Source: Jiella endophytica
GTDB taxonomy: Bacteria; Pseudomonadota; Alphaproteobacteria; Rhizobiales; Rhizobiaceae
Assembly: GCF_004519335.1 (NCBI RefSeq)
Contig: NZ_SOZD01000001.1
Location: forward strand, 744,001 to 808,000
Reading direction: 5' to 3'
Length of the DNA stretch: 64,000 nucleotides
Below the pieces are notes generated by a model, which ran no database searches, was not told the origin of the DNA, and saw only the letters and a program-made list of their open reading frames with translations. Below, piece after piece: positions 10,336 through 17,207 of the stretch. The translations under genes were made by a program, and so were the position numbers. Positions within the stretch are counted from its first letter, which is position 1. Every line of letters begins with the position of its first letter.

Positions 10336-10533
10336 ATGAACCGCCGCAACCGCCTGCACCGCTGCTTCCTCGCGGTCTTCCTGCTGGCGCAGCTCGGCGG
10401 TTTCCACGGCGAAGACGTCAGCGGAACCCGCCGGGCCGTCGAAATCCTCTCCGGGCAGAAGTCCGTCGCCCTCGTTCCGAAGGCGAGAGGCGTGGTCGCA
10501 GCCTTCGGCAGCGACGTCACCGCCAACGCCTGA
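10336..10533 (+). CDS. Small exported or membrane peptide, unknown function
   Basis: A 65-residue frame starting at ATG 10336 with a possible GGGAG ribosome-binding site 8 nt upstream. About nine in ten of its codons end in G or C, as in real genes here, whereas the longer frame on the opposite strand is unconvincing. The N-terminus has a basic patch (MNRRNRLHR) and a hydrophobic run (CFLAVFLLAQLGGF), as in a signal peptide or single membrane helix; the rest is mildly basic. No family is recognised. It sits alone between the sugar transferase and dusA. Confidence 0.45.
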   Translation: MNRRNRLHRCFLAVFLLAQLGGFHGEDVSGTRRAVEILSGQKSVALVPKARGVVAAFGSDVTANA

Positions 10534-10598
10534 GGCGATCCCAGCCTTTCCACTCCACGAGATCGATCGGCGGTTCTTTCGACCAGGACGAGGCGGTC

Positions 10599-11636
10599 TC
10601 AGGCCGCGGCGCTCGCCGGCCCCTCCCCGACCTGACGATAGGCCTCGCGGATGAGTTCCGGCGCGGCCCCTGCCCGCGTCGCCCCCTCCGACAGCATCTG
10701 TCGCCAGCGCCTTGCCCCGGGCCGCCCCGAGAACAGGCCGGTCATGTGGCGGGTGACATGGTTGAGCTTGCCGCCCGAGGCGATGTGGCGGGCGGCATAG
10801 TCGATCATCGTCTCGATCAGCGCCCCGGTATCGAAGACCTCTGCAGGCTCGCCGAAGAAGGCGGCGTCGACCCCCGTCAGCACGTCCGGGGTCTGATAGG
10901 CGGCCCTCCCCAGCATCACGCCGTCAAGGCCGGCGGCCTCGTCGCGGGCCTGGTCGAGCGTCTTCAGCCCGCCATTCAGCCCGACGAACATTGCGCCGAG
11001 CCGGGCCTTCAGGCGGTGGACGCGGCCATAGTCGAGCGGCGGGATCTCGCGGTTCTCCCGTGGGCTCAGCCCCTGCAGCCAGGCCTTCCTCGCATGCACC
11101 CAGATGCCGGAGACGCCCGCCGCGACGGCGGCGTCGGCCAGCGCGTCGAGCGCTTCCTCGATGTCCTGCTCGTCGACGCCGAGCCGGCACTTGACGGTGA
11201 CCGGCACCCCGGCCGCCGCCTCGACCATCGCGGCGAGGCATTCGCCGACCAGCGCCGGATCGCGCATCAGGCAGGCGCCGAAGGTGCCGGACTGCACCCT
11301 GTCCGACGGGCAGCCGACATTGAGGTTGATCTCGTCATAGCCGAACCCGAGGGCCGTCCGCGTCGCGCGGGCGAGCTTTTCCGGGTCCGACCCGCCGAGT
11401 TGCAAGGCGAGCGGATGTTCGGCCGCGTCGAAGCCGAGAAGCCGCTCGACATCGCCGTGGAGGATCGCCTCGTCGACGATCATCTCGGTGTAGAGCAGCG
11501 CGCGGCGGCTGAGCTGGCGGTGGAAGAACCGGCAGTGGCGGTCGGTCCAGTCGATCATCGGCGCGACGGCAAAACGCGACCCCGCCGCCGGCTGCGGCGG
11601 TTCGTTCCCCACACTCTGAGACGGCGGTTTGGTCAT
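10599..11636 (-). CDS. dusA: tRNA-dihydrouridine synthase A
   Basis: 345 residues, the usual length. It is a TIM-barrel FMN enzyme that reduces uridines in the tRNA D-loop with NADPH. Family signatures are the start of the barrel SRFAVAPMIDWTDRHCRFFHR, LLYTEMI, LALQLGGSDPEKLA, and the catalytic-cysteine segment YDEINLNVGCPSDRVQSGTFGACLM. The KCRLGVDEQ and IWVHARKAWLQGLSP motifs are characteristic of DusA rather than DusB or DusC. It stands alone on the minus strand, about 140 bp from a divergent tRNA gene. Confidence 0.95.
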   Translation of the reverse strand: MTKPPSQSVGNEPPQPAAGSRFAVAPMIDWTDRHCRFFHRQLSRRALLYTEMIVDEAILHGDVERLLGFDAAEHPLALQLGGSDPEKLARATRTALGFGYDEINLNVGCPSDRVQSGTFGACLMRDPALVGECLAAMVEAAAGVPVTVKCRLGVDEQDIEEALDALADAAVAAGVSGIWVHARKAWLQGLSPRENREIPPLDYGRVHRLKARLGAMFVGLNGGLKTLDQARDEAAGLDGVMLGRAAYQTPDVLTGVDAAFFGEPAEVFDTGALIETMIDYAARHIASGGKLNHVTRHMTGLFSGRPGARRWRQMLSEGATRAGAAPELIREAYRQVGEGPASAAA

Positions 11637-11774
11637 CGATCCCGTGCCCGCGCTTCATTGCGCTGAGCTTTCCACTGGCAAATCATCGCGCGAACCGCTA
11701 TCGATTCCCCGTCCTCAGTTCAAGATCGGCCACGCGCACCAGTCGGTGCGGCGCCGCGTCCTTCGAACTGCGGC

Positions 11775-11850
11775 GGGCCTGTAGCTCAATGGTTAGAGCC
11801 GGCGGCTCATAACCGCTTGGTTGGGGGTTCGAGTCCCTCCAGGCCTACCA
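11775..11850 (+). tRNA. tRNA with CAU anticodon (probably Ile2, possibly elongator Met)
   Basis: A 76-nt cloverleaf can be folded by eye, with a 7-bp acceptor stem (first pair G-U), a D-arm with GTAGCTCAATGGTTAGAGC, a GCGG/CCGC anticodon stem around loop CTCATAA (anticodon CAT), a T-arm with GGTTCGAGTCC, and an encoded CCA. The short D-loop and the CTTGG variable region resemble E. coli ileX (lysidine-modified tRNA-Ile2) more than elongator tRNA-Met. The amino acid is therefore a preference, not a certainty. It is not initiator-like. Confidence 0.9.
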
Positions 11851-11960
11851 ATTGTCCGGCAAGTCATAAAAAATCTCGAGGCTGGGCATTGGCGCCCGCC
11901 GCGCGGGCCGGAGTCTCGCCCGGAGACCCCGTTCATTTCCCAAATCTTTCGTCGCGAGAC

Positions 11961-11974
11961 TTGATCCACCGCAA
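11961..11974 (+). promoter_or_regulatory. FixK/FNR-type box upstream of the universal stress gene
   Basis: TTGATCCACCGCAA fits TTGA-N6-GCAA, the FixK2-type consensus, though it is not a perfect FNR palindrome. A TAGATT -10-like hexamer at 11997-12002 places the start site about 41 bp from the box centre, the spacing of class II FNR/FixK activation. It lies 75 bp before the stress-protein start. Confidence 0.55.
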
Positions 11975-12049
11975 ATGGCGGCCCTTGGGATGCGGCTAGA
12001 TTGGCCTCACCGGCCAAGCGACCGGCAGCCCAGAAAGCGAGGTGTCGCC

Positions 12050-12886
12050 ATGCAATTCCGGACAATTCTCAGCGTCGTCGATGTCGATCACTGGAAAAGC
12101 GATCTCGAACTCGCCCGACGCCTCGGCGAGGAGACGGGAGCTCACCTGTCGGTCTTCGTGACGTCGGTCGCCGAGCCACCGCCGATCGCCGAATATGCCG
12201 CGATCGCCGATGTCTGGCTGCGCGAGCAGGACAAGGCGGCGCGCCGGCTGCACGAAGAGGTCGAGGCGATCAATGCCGTGATTGCCGCCGCCGACCTGTC
12301 GGCCGACGTCGACTCCGTCCATGCCGAGCGCCCGATGATCACCGGTGCGGTCGGCCGGCGCGGCCGCTATGTCGACCTCGTCATCGTCGGGCCGAAGATG
12401 ATCGCCGACCAGCGGCTGCGGGACGTCGTCCTCGAGGGCGCGCTGTTCGAAGCAGAAAGCCCGGTGCTGATGCTCCCCGAGGGTGCCGCCCCGACGCTGC
12501 GGCCGAAGCGGGTGATGGTCGCCTGGTCGTCGACGCCGGAGGCATCGAGGGCGGTCCGTCAGGCGGCGGAAATGCTCGGCTCCGCCGAAGCGGTCGACGT
12601 CGTCCTCGTCGATCCCCAGGCGACGTCGTGGGACGCCGGGCCCGAGCCGGGCGCCGACGTCGCCGCCTATCTCGTCCGGCACGGCGCGAAGGTGACCGTC
12701 GAAAGGCTGTCCAGCGAGCGCAACAAGACCGTCGAGGAGGTTCTGCGGCGGCACGCCGTCGACGCCGCGGCCGACATGGTCGTGATGGGCGCCTACGGCC
12801 ATTCGCGGCTGCGGGAGTGGCTGTTCGGCGGGGTCACCCAGTCGATGACCGAGAAGCCGCCGCTGCCGCTGTTCCTCGCCCGCTGA
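12050..12886 (+). CDS. Tandem-domain universal stress protein
   Basis: 278 residues made of two UspA domains (about 1-145 and 155-278). ATG 12050 is preceded by GAGG; the frame extends upstream without support. The second domain ends with the nucleotide-binding signature GAYGHSRLREWLFGGVTQSM, close to the G-x2-G-x9-G pattern; the first domain lacks it. Double Usp proteins are cytoplasmic and typical of starvation and low-oxygen regulons. A FixK-type box lies upstream and a DUF5335 gene, phasin gene and alcohol dehydrogenase follow, which supports a hypoxia role. Confidence 0.88.
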   Translation: MQFRTILSVVDVDHWKSDLELARRLGEETGAHLSVFVTSVAEPPPIAEYAAIADVWLREQDKAARRLHEEVEAINAVIAAADLSADVDSVHAERPMITGAVGRRGRYVDLVIVGPKMIADQRLRDVVLEGALFEAESPVLMLPEGAAPTLRPKRVMVAWSSTPEASRAVRQAAEMLGSAEAVDVVLVDPQATSWDAGPEPGADVAAYLVRHGAKVTVERLSSERNKTVEEVLRRHAVDAAADMVVMGAYGHSRLREWLFGGVTQSMTEKPPLPLFLAR

Positions 12887-13065
12887 CTTTGGCCACGAAG
12901 CCGCGGCAAAAAGGCGCCGGCAGGTTCTTTGCGCCTCGACGCTGCGATCCGCGCAGCGCCGGGGCGACAGGCCGGCCGAAGATCTGCAAGGCAAGAAGCC
13001 CTACAAGAACGTCGACATTCGATCCGAAGCATTGGCTCAACGCTCAGGCAAGGAGGCTTAACGCC

Positions 13066-13404
13066 ATGTCGTCCCGTCTTCTCCCGAAATCCGAATGGCA
13101 GTCCTATTTCGACCATCTCTCCCGGCATCTCTCGGTCCAGCAGGTGCGGATCGAAGTCTCGGGTCTCAGCCTCGGCAACCAGGTCGCGGCCGACAGGCTG
13201 ACGCTTCTCGGCATCACCTACGAGCCGAAGAGCGGGCTTCTCGAGGTCGCTCTCGAGGGTCTCGACCACATGATCCACGGCCCGGATGAGATCTTCGTCG
13301 AGGAGAGCGCCGACAGCCTGCAGGCAATGTCGGTGGTCGATGCGGAGGGTCAGCGTCAGCTCATCCAGCTGAGCGAGCCGCTGCGTCTCGCCAGCCGGCC
13401 CTGA
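13066..13404 (+). CDS. DUF5335 family protein
   Basis: 112 residues starting at an ATG with an excellent AGGAGG site. It resembles the DUF5335 family: an N-terminal KSEWQSYFDHLSRHLSVQQV segment, then VSGLSLGNQVAADRLTLLGITY and GLDHMIHGPDEIFVEE. The family is small, soluble and of unknown function, and its genes often sit next to universal stress and phasin genes. It lies 179 bp after the stress gene and may share its FixK-type promoter. The longer upstream frame lacks a ribosome-binding site and is ignored. Confidence 0.8.
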   Translation: MSSRLLPKSEWQSYFDHLSRHLSVQQVRIEVSGLSLGNQVAADRLTLLGITYEPKSGLLEVALEGLDHMIHGPDEIFVEESADSLQAMSVVDAEGQRQLIQLSEPLRLASRP

Positions 13405-13565
13405 CGCGGCAAGGCGGCGACCTCAAGGCTTCGTTGCGGGCGCCGCCAATGCCGTCGGCCCGACGATCGGTCGCGATTGTCGAAAGCTCGTTGCGCCGGT
13501 CCGAGTTGCGGCAGCGTCCGTGGCGCATCCCGTTGAACGGGCGATGCTCCGGAGGGCCGGCGCCT

Positions 13566-13979
13566 TCAGCCCGGGAAGGCGGGGCGCGTCAGCGCCGCAA
13601 GGTCACCGCTCTCGTCCGCTGCCGGGATGGTCCAGACGTCGGAGAGTTCGGAGGCCAGCCGGTCACTTGCCTCGCCGGAGAGCCGAGACAGCGTTTCGCC
13701 GAAGGCGGAATACTGCCGGATCGCGGTCTCCAGCCAGCTGCGCTGCAGCGCTTCGGCCGCAGAGGCATCGCGGCAGGTGGCAAGGCCGTTCAGGCTCTTC
13801 TGATCCTCGGCGAAACGCTCGGCCATGAAGCCGAACGTTCCGGCAGTCACTTCAGCCGCGCCCTGCCAGGCGAGTGTCGCCAGCCGCAGCGGAATGTGGA
13901 AGGCCTGATAGTCGAGGAAGATCAGTTCGGCGGGCTGCAGCAGGTCGCCGGTCAGCCCCTCGGTGGGTGTCGATTGCAT
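13566..13979 (-). CDS. Phasin-family protein
   Basis: 137 residues, an amphipathic all-helical protein with the phasin pattern (FHIPLRLATLAWQGAAEVTA, FGFMAERFAEDQKSL, and a helix ending SRLSGEASDRLASELSDVW). The start has a strong AGGAGG site. Phasins coat polyhydroxyalkanoate granules; no synthase or depolymerase is in the window, so it may serve granules made elsewhere or act as a general stress phasin. It is convergent with the DUF5335 gene and divergent from the alcohol dehydrogenase, with an FNR-type palindrome in the shared upstream region. Confidence 0.72.
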   Translation of the reverse strand: MQSTPTEGLTGDLLQPAELIFLDYQAFHIPLRLATLAWQGAAEVTAGTFGFMAERFAEDQKSLNGLATCRDASAAEALQRSWLETAIRQYSAFGETLSRLSGEASDRLASELSDVWTIPAADESGDLAALTRPAFPG

Positions 13980-14373
13980 CTTGGCCTCCTCCTGAATCGT
14001 GACATTGCCGTGGGCGATCCTGCAGCGCGCCGTGGCGGGTGGTGCCCGGCAGCCGCAGGGCCTTGCCGCGCGTCGCCAGCATCCTGGGCTGCGAATGCGG
14101 ATCTTGTTTGCCCATCGTCGATGATCCGATGACGGGGTGTGACTGCGCCTTGATATCGATCAACCGCGCCTAGACATCGCCGCTATTCTTCTTCTCACCT
14201 GCTGTTCTGACCGAACATGACGTTGTAGCAACGAGCCTGCGCGCGGCATTTGGAGCCAGCTGGAAGCCCCGCGGCTTTGCGGCAGATCAATTCCCGCCGG
14301 ATGACGGCGTGCGACCCTCGCCGGCGTCGGGGACGGCATGGCCTTCCCCAACGTTCGGCAGGAGGCGAGGCTC
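13980..14373. other. Divergent regulatory region between phasin and alcohol dehydrogenase
   Basis: 394 bp with no convincing gene. It contains the perfect FNR/FixK palindrome listed separately. A minus-strand frame from ATG 14114 has good third-position bias for about 30 codons, but then loses it and runs through the phasin start in another frame with no proper stop, so it is not called as a gene. Confidence 0.55.
14150..14163. promoter_or_regulatory. Perfect FNR/FixK palindrome
   Basis: TTGATATCGATCAA matches TTGAT-N4-ATCAA exactly. On the plus strand TATTCT at 14184-14189 puts a start site near 14197, about 41 bp from the box centre, ideal for class II activation of the alcohol dehydrogenase. 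On the minus strand GATCAT at 14126-14121 is a possible -10 for the phasin at a similar distance. One box may activate both genes when oxygen is low. Confidence 0.8.
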
Positions 14374-15357
14374 ATGAAAGCGATGGTCCTACACCAGATC
14401 GGCGAGCCCCTCGCTTGCGAGGAGCGGCCCGACCCGCTGCCCGGACCGGGGGAGATCCGCGTGGCGGTCGAGGCCTGCGCGGTCTGCCGGACCGATCTTC
14501 ACGTCGTCGACGGCGACCTGAAAGAGCCGAAACTGCCGATCATTCCCGGCCACGAGATCGTCGGCATCGTCGACGCGCTGGGTGATGGTGTCGAGGCGCC
14601 GGCGATCGGCACGCGGGTCGGAATCCCCTGGCTTGGACACAGCTGCGGCCAGTGTCCCTATTGCGCCGAGGGGCGGGAAAATCTCTGCGACCGGCCATTG
14701 TTCACCGGCTATACGCGCGACGGCGGCTTTGCCACAAAGGTCGTCGCGGACGCCGCCTTTGCCTTTCCGATGCCGGACTTTCCCGATCCCGTCGCGGCGG
14801 CGCCGCTGATGTGTGCCGGCCTGATCGGCTGGCGATCCCTGAAGATGGCCGGCAAGGCCCGCCGGATCGGCCTCTACGGCTTCGGCGCGGCGGCCCACAT
14901 CATCGCCCAGGTCTGCCGCTGGCAGGGCCGCGAGGTTCATGCCTTCACACGGGCGGGCGACGATGCCGCGCAGGCTCATGCGCTTTCGCTCGGCTGCGTC
15001 TGGGCCGGCGGCTCGAACGAAGCGCCGCCCGCGCCGCTCGACGCGGCCATCCTCTTCGCCCCGGTCGGGGCGCTCGTGCCGGCGGCGCTGAAGGCGGTGC
15101 GCAAGGGCGGCCGGGTGGTCTGCGGCGGCATCTACATGAGCGACATCCCGCAGTTTCCCTACAGCATCCTCTGGGAGGAGCGGAGCATCGTCTCGGTCGC
15201 CAATCTCACCCGAGAGGACGCCACCGAGTTCCTCGCGATCGCCCCGAAAGCCGGTGTCAGGACGACCACCACCGTCTACCCGCTCGACGCCGCCAACGAG
15301 GCGCTGTCCGATCTGCGGGCGGGCCGCTTTCAGGGCGCCGCCGTGCTGGTGCCCTGA
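14374..15357 (+). CDS. Zinc-dependent alcohol dehydrogenase
   Basis: 327 residues of the medium-chain MDR family. Catalytic zinc ligands are C38 (CAVCRTDLH) and H60 (PGHEIVG). The structural zinc lobe has four cysteines at 91, 94, 97 and 105 (CGQCPYCAEGRENLC). The Rossmann region is GLYGFGAAAHIIAQVCRWQG. It should interconvert an alcohol and aldehyde with NAD(P)H. This enzyme type is commonly induced with FNR-controlled stress genes, consistent with reductant disposal at low oxygen. The start is ATG 14374 with GAGGCGAG upstream. The 3' end overlaps the convergent ATPase gene by 28 bp. Confidence 0.88.
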   Translation: MKAMVLHQIGEPLACEERPDPLPGPGEIRVAVEACAVCRTDLHVVDGDLKEPKLPIIPGHEIVGIVDALGDGVEAPAIGTRVGIPWLGHSCGQCPYCAEGRENLCDRPLFTGYTRDGGFATKVVADAAFAFPMPDFPDPVAAAPLMCAGLIGWRSLKMAGKARRIGLYGFGAAAHIIAQVCRWQGREVHAFTRAGDDAAQAHALSLGCVWAGGSNEAPPAPLDAAILFAPVGALVPAALKAVRKGGRVVCGGIYMSDIPQFPYSILWEERSIVSVANLTREDATEFLAIAPKAGVRTTTTVYPLDAANEALSDLRAGRFQGAAVLVP

Positions 15358-17207
15358 GGGCCGCCGAGCGCCCGCAGCGCGTTGAGGATCACCGCGACGT
15401 CGATCGCCTCCTGCACCAGCGCCCCCTCGACCGGCGGCAAAAGGCCGGCGGCCGCGGCGAGCATTCCGAGACCGGATAGGCCGATACCGGCGACGACGCT
15501 CTGCAGGGCGATCCTGCGCGAGCGCCGGGCGATCGCCATCGCATCCGCCAAGCCGTCCAGCCTGTCGCGCAGCAGGATGCCGTCGGCCGCCTCGGCGGCG
15601 GCTGCCGTCCCGCGTGCGCCCATGGCGATGCCGAGGTCGGCCTCGACGAGGGCCGGAGCGTCGTTGACGCCGTCGCCGACCATCATCACCGAGCCCTGCA
15701 GCTTCTCCCGGCGCACCAGCGCGATCTTGTCGCCGGGACCAAGGTCCGCCGCGAGGCCGTCGAGTTCCACCTCCTTCGTCACGGCCCTTGCGACGTCGTC
15801 ACGATCTCCCGTCGCGAGCACGATCCGCCGGACACCGAGTTCGCGCATCCGCGAGAGTGCCCGGTGGGCGCCGTCCCGCAGCCCGTCGCGCAACAGCACC
15901 AGGCCGGCGAAGGCGCCATCCACGGCCACTGCGACGACGAGCGCTCCGGCCGGCACCGCCGCCCGCAGCCGGGCGGCCTCCTCGGGCGCCAGCACCGACG
16001 CGACATAGGACTTTCCCCCGACCCGGACGCGCTGGCGCCCCACCATGCCCTCGATCCCCTCGCCTGCCGCCTCGAGCGAGGCCGTCGGGACGTCGAGCCG
16101 CAGTCCCCGGCCGAGTGCGGCCGAAACGATCGCGGCCGCCACCGCATGGCGCGACGCCTGGTCGAGGCTCGCCGACAGCCGCAGCACGTCATCGCCGGTC
16201 CAGCCCGGCGCCGGGAGGATCTCGACCACCGAGGCCACGCCGTGGGTCAGCGTCCCGGTCTTGTCGATCACCATGGTGTCGATCCGCCCGAGGGTCTCCA
16301 GCGCGGCGCCACCCTTCAGAAGCACGCCGCTCCGGGCCGCGCGGGAGATCCCCGCGACGATCGCCACCGGAACCGCCAGGATCAGCGGACAGGGTGTCGC
16401 GACCACCAGCACGGCCACCGCGCGGACCGGGTCGCCCGCGAGCCACCAGGCGAGGCCCGCCAGAAGCAGCGTCGCCAGCATGAAGGCCAGCGCGAAGCGA
16501 TCGGCAAGACGGGTCATCGGCGCCTGCGACCGCGTCGCTTCCTCGACCAGCCGGATGATCCCGGCATAGGTGCTTCTCGCCGCCGTCTCCCTCGCGACGA
16601 GGTCGAAGGCGGCGCCGACATTGGTCGAGCCGCTCATCGCCGCTTCGCCGCCCCGCCGGGTCACGGGGAGCGACTCGCCGGTGATCGGCGCCTCGTCCAG
16701 GATGGCCGTTCCGAGCACCGTTCCGTCCACCGGCAGGACATCGCCGAGCCGGATCAGCAACCGGTCTCCGACCGCGATATCGGCAATGCCGACGGTCTGG
16801 ACGGCGTCGCCGCGGTATCGCAGGGCATCCCGCGGCTGGCGGTCGAGCAGCGCACGGGTGTCGCGGCTCGCCCGGTGCGCCGCGAAGGCCTCGAGCCCGC
16901 GGCCGCCGGCATACATCAGCGCGACGACCGCCGCGGCGAGCGTTTCGCCGACCGCCAGCGCCGACAGCATGGCGAGACCGGCGACGAGATCGAGCCCCAG
17001 TTCGCCGCGCCCGAGCCGCGTCACGATCTCGGCCGCCAGAACCACCAGGACAGGGACGGCGCCGGCAGCCCAGGCGATCGGGGCAAGATCGGCATGGCCC
17101 GCAAGATAGAGGACGGCACCGGCGAGGAGGCCGAGGCCGGCAGCAACGACCGGCAGGCTCGTCACAAGATCGTCGCGAGCCGGACTGGATCGGGACCGCG
17201 GGGTCAA
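15330..17207 (-). CDS. P1B-type heavy-metal ATPase with TPC motif
   Basis: 625 residues from a TTG overlapping the previous stop (TTGA); GTG 17165 would give 611. It has no N-terminal metal-binding domain. Visible motifs are TGESLPV (actuator), TPCPLILAVP in the transport helix, the phosphorylation site DKTGTLTHG, and GDGVNDAPALVEADLG. The TPC-x6-P motif places it near subgroup IB-5, proposed for nickel or iron, but the C-terminal hemerythrin-like domain of that group is absent. The usual HP pair of the nucleotide domain reads SRHAVA. The substrate is therefore uncertain. It is co-transcribed with the upstream P-type ATPase. Confidence 0.85.
   Translation of the reverse strand: MTPRSRSSPARDDLVTSLPVVAAGLGLLAGAVLYLAGHADLAPIAWAAGAVPVLVVLAAEIVTRLGRGELGLDLVAGLAMLSALAVGETLAAAVVALMYAGGRGLEAFAAHRASRDTRALLDRQPRDALRYRGDAVQTVGIADIAVGDRLLIRLGDVLPVDGTVLGTAILDEAPITGESLPVTRRGGEAAMSGSTNVGAAFDLVARETAARSTYAGIIRLVEEATRSQAPMTRLADRFALAFMLATLLLAGLAWWLAGDPVRAVAVLVVATPCPLILAVPVAIVAGISRAARSGVLLKGGAALETLGRIDTMVIDKTGTLTHGVASVVEILPAPGWTGDDVLRLSASLDQASRHAVAAAIVSAALGRGLRLDVPTASLEAAGEGIEGMVGRQRVRVGGKSYVASVLAPEEAARLRAAVPAGALVVAVAVDGAFAGLVLLRDGLRDGAHRALSRMRELGVRRIVLATGDRDDVARAVTKEVELDGLAADLGPGDKIALVRREKLQGSVMMVGDGVNDAPALVEADLGIAMGARGTAAAAEAADGILLRDRLDGLADAMAIARRSRRIALQSVVAGIGLSGLGMLAAAAGLLPPVEGALVQEAIDVAVILNALRALGGPQGTSTAAP

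Noticed and set aside
10218-10553. 111-codon minus-strand frame opposite the small peptide
   Set aside because: Weaker codon bias than the plus-strand frame and no ribosome-binding site or motif.
13852-14114. Possible small gene on the minus strand from ATG 14114
   Set aside because: Good third-position bias for about 30 codons but no stop before running through the phasin gene in another frame, and no family match.
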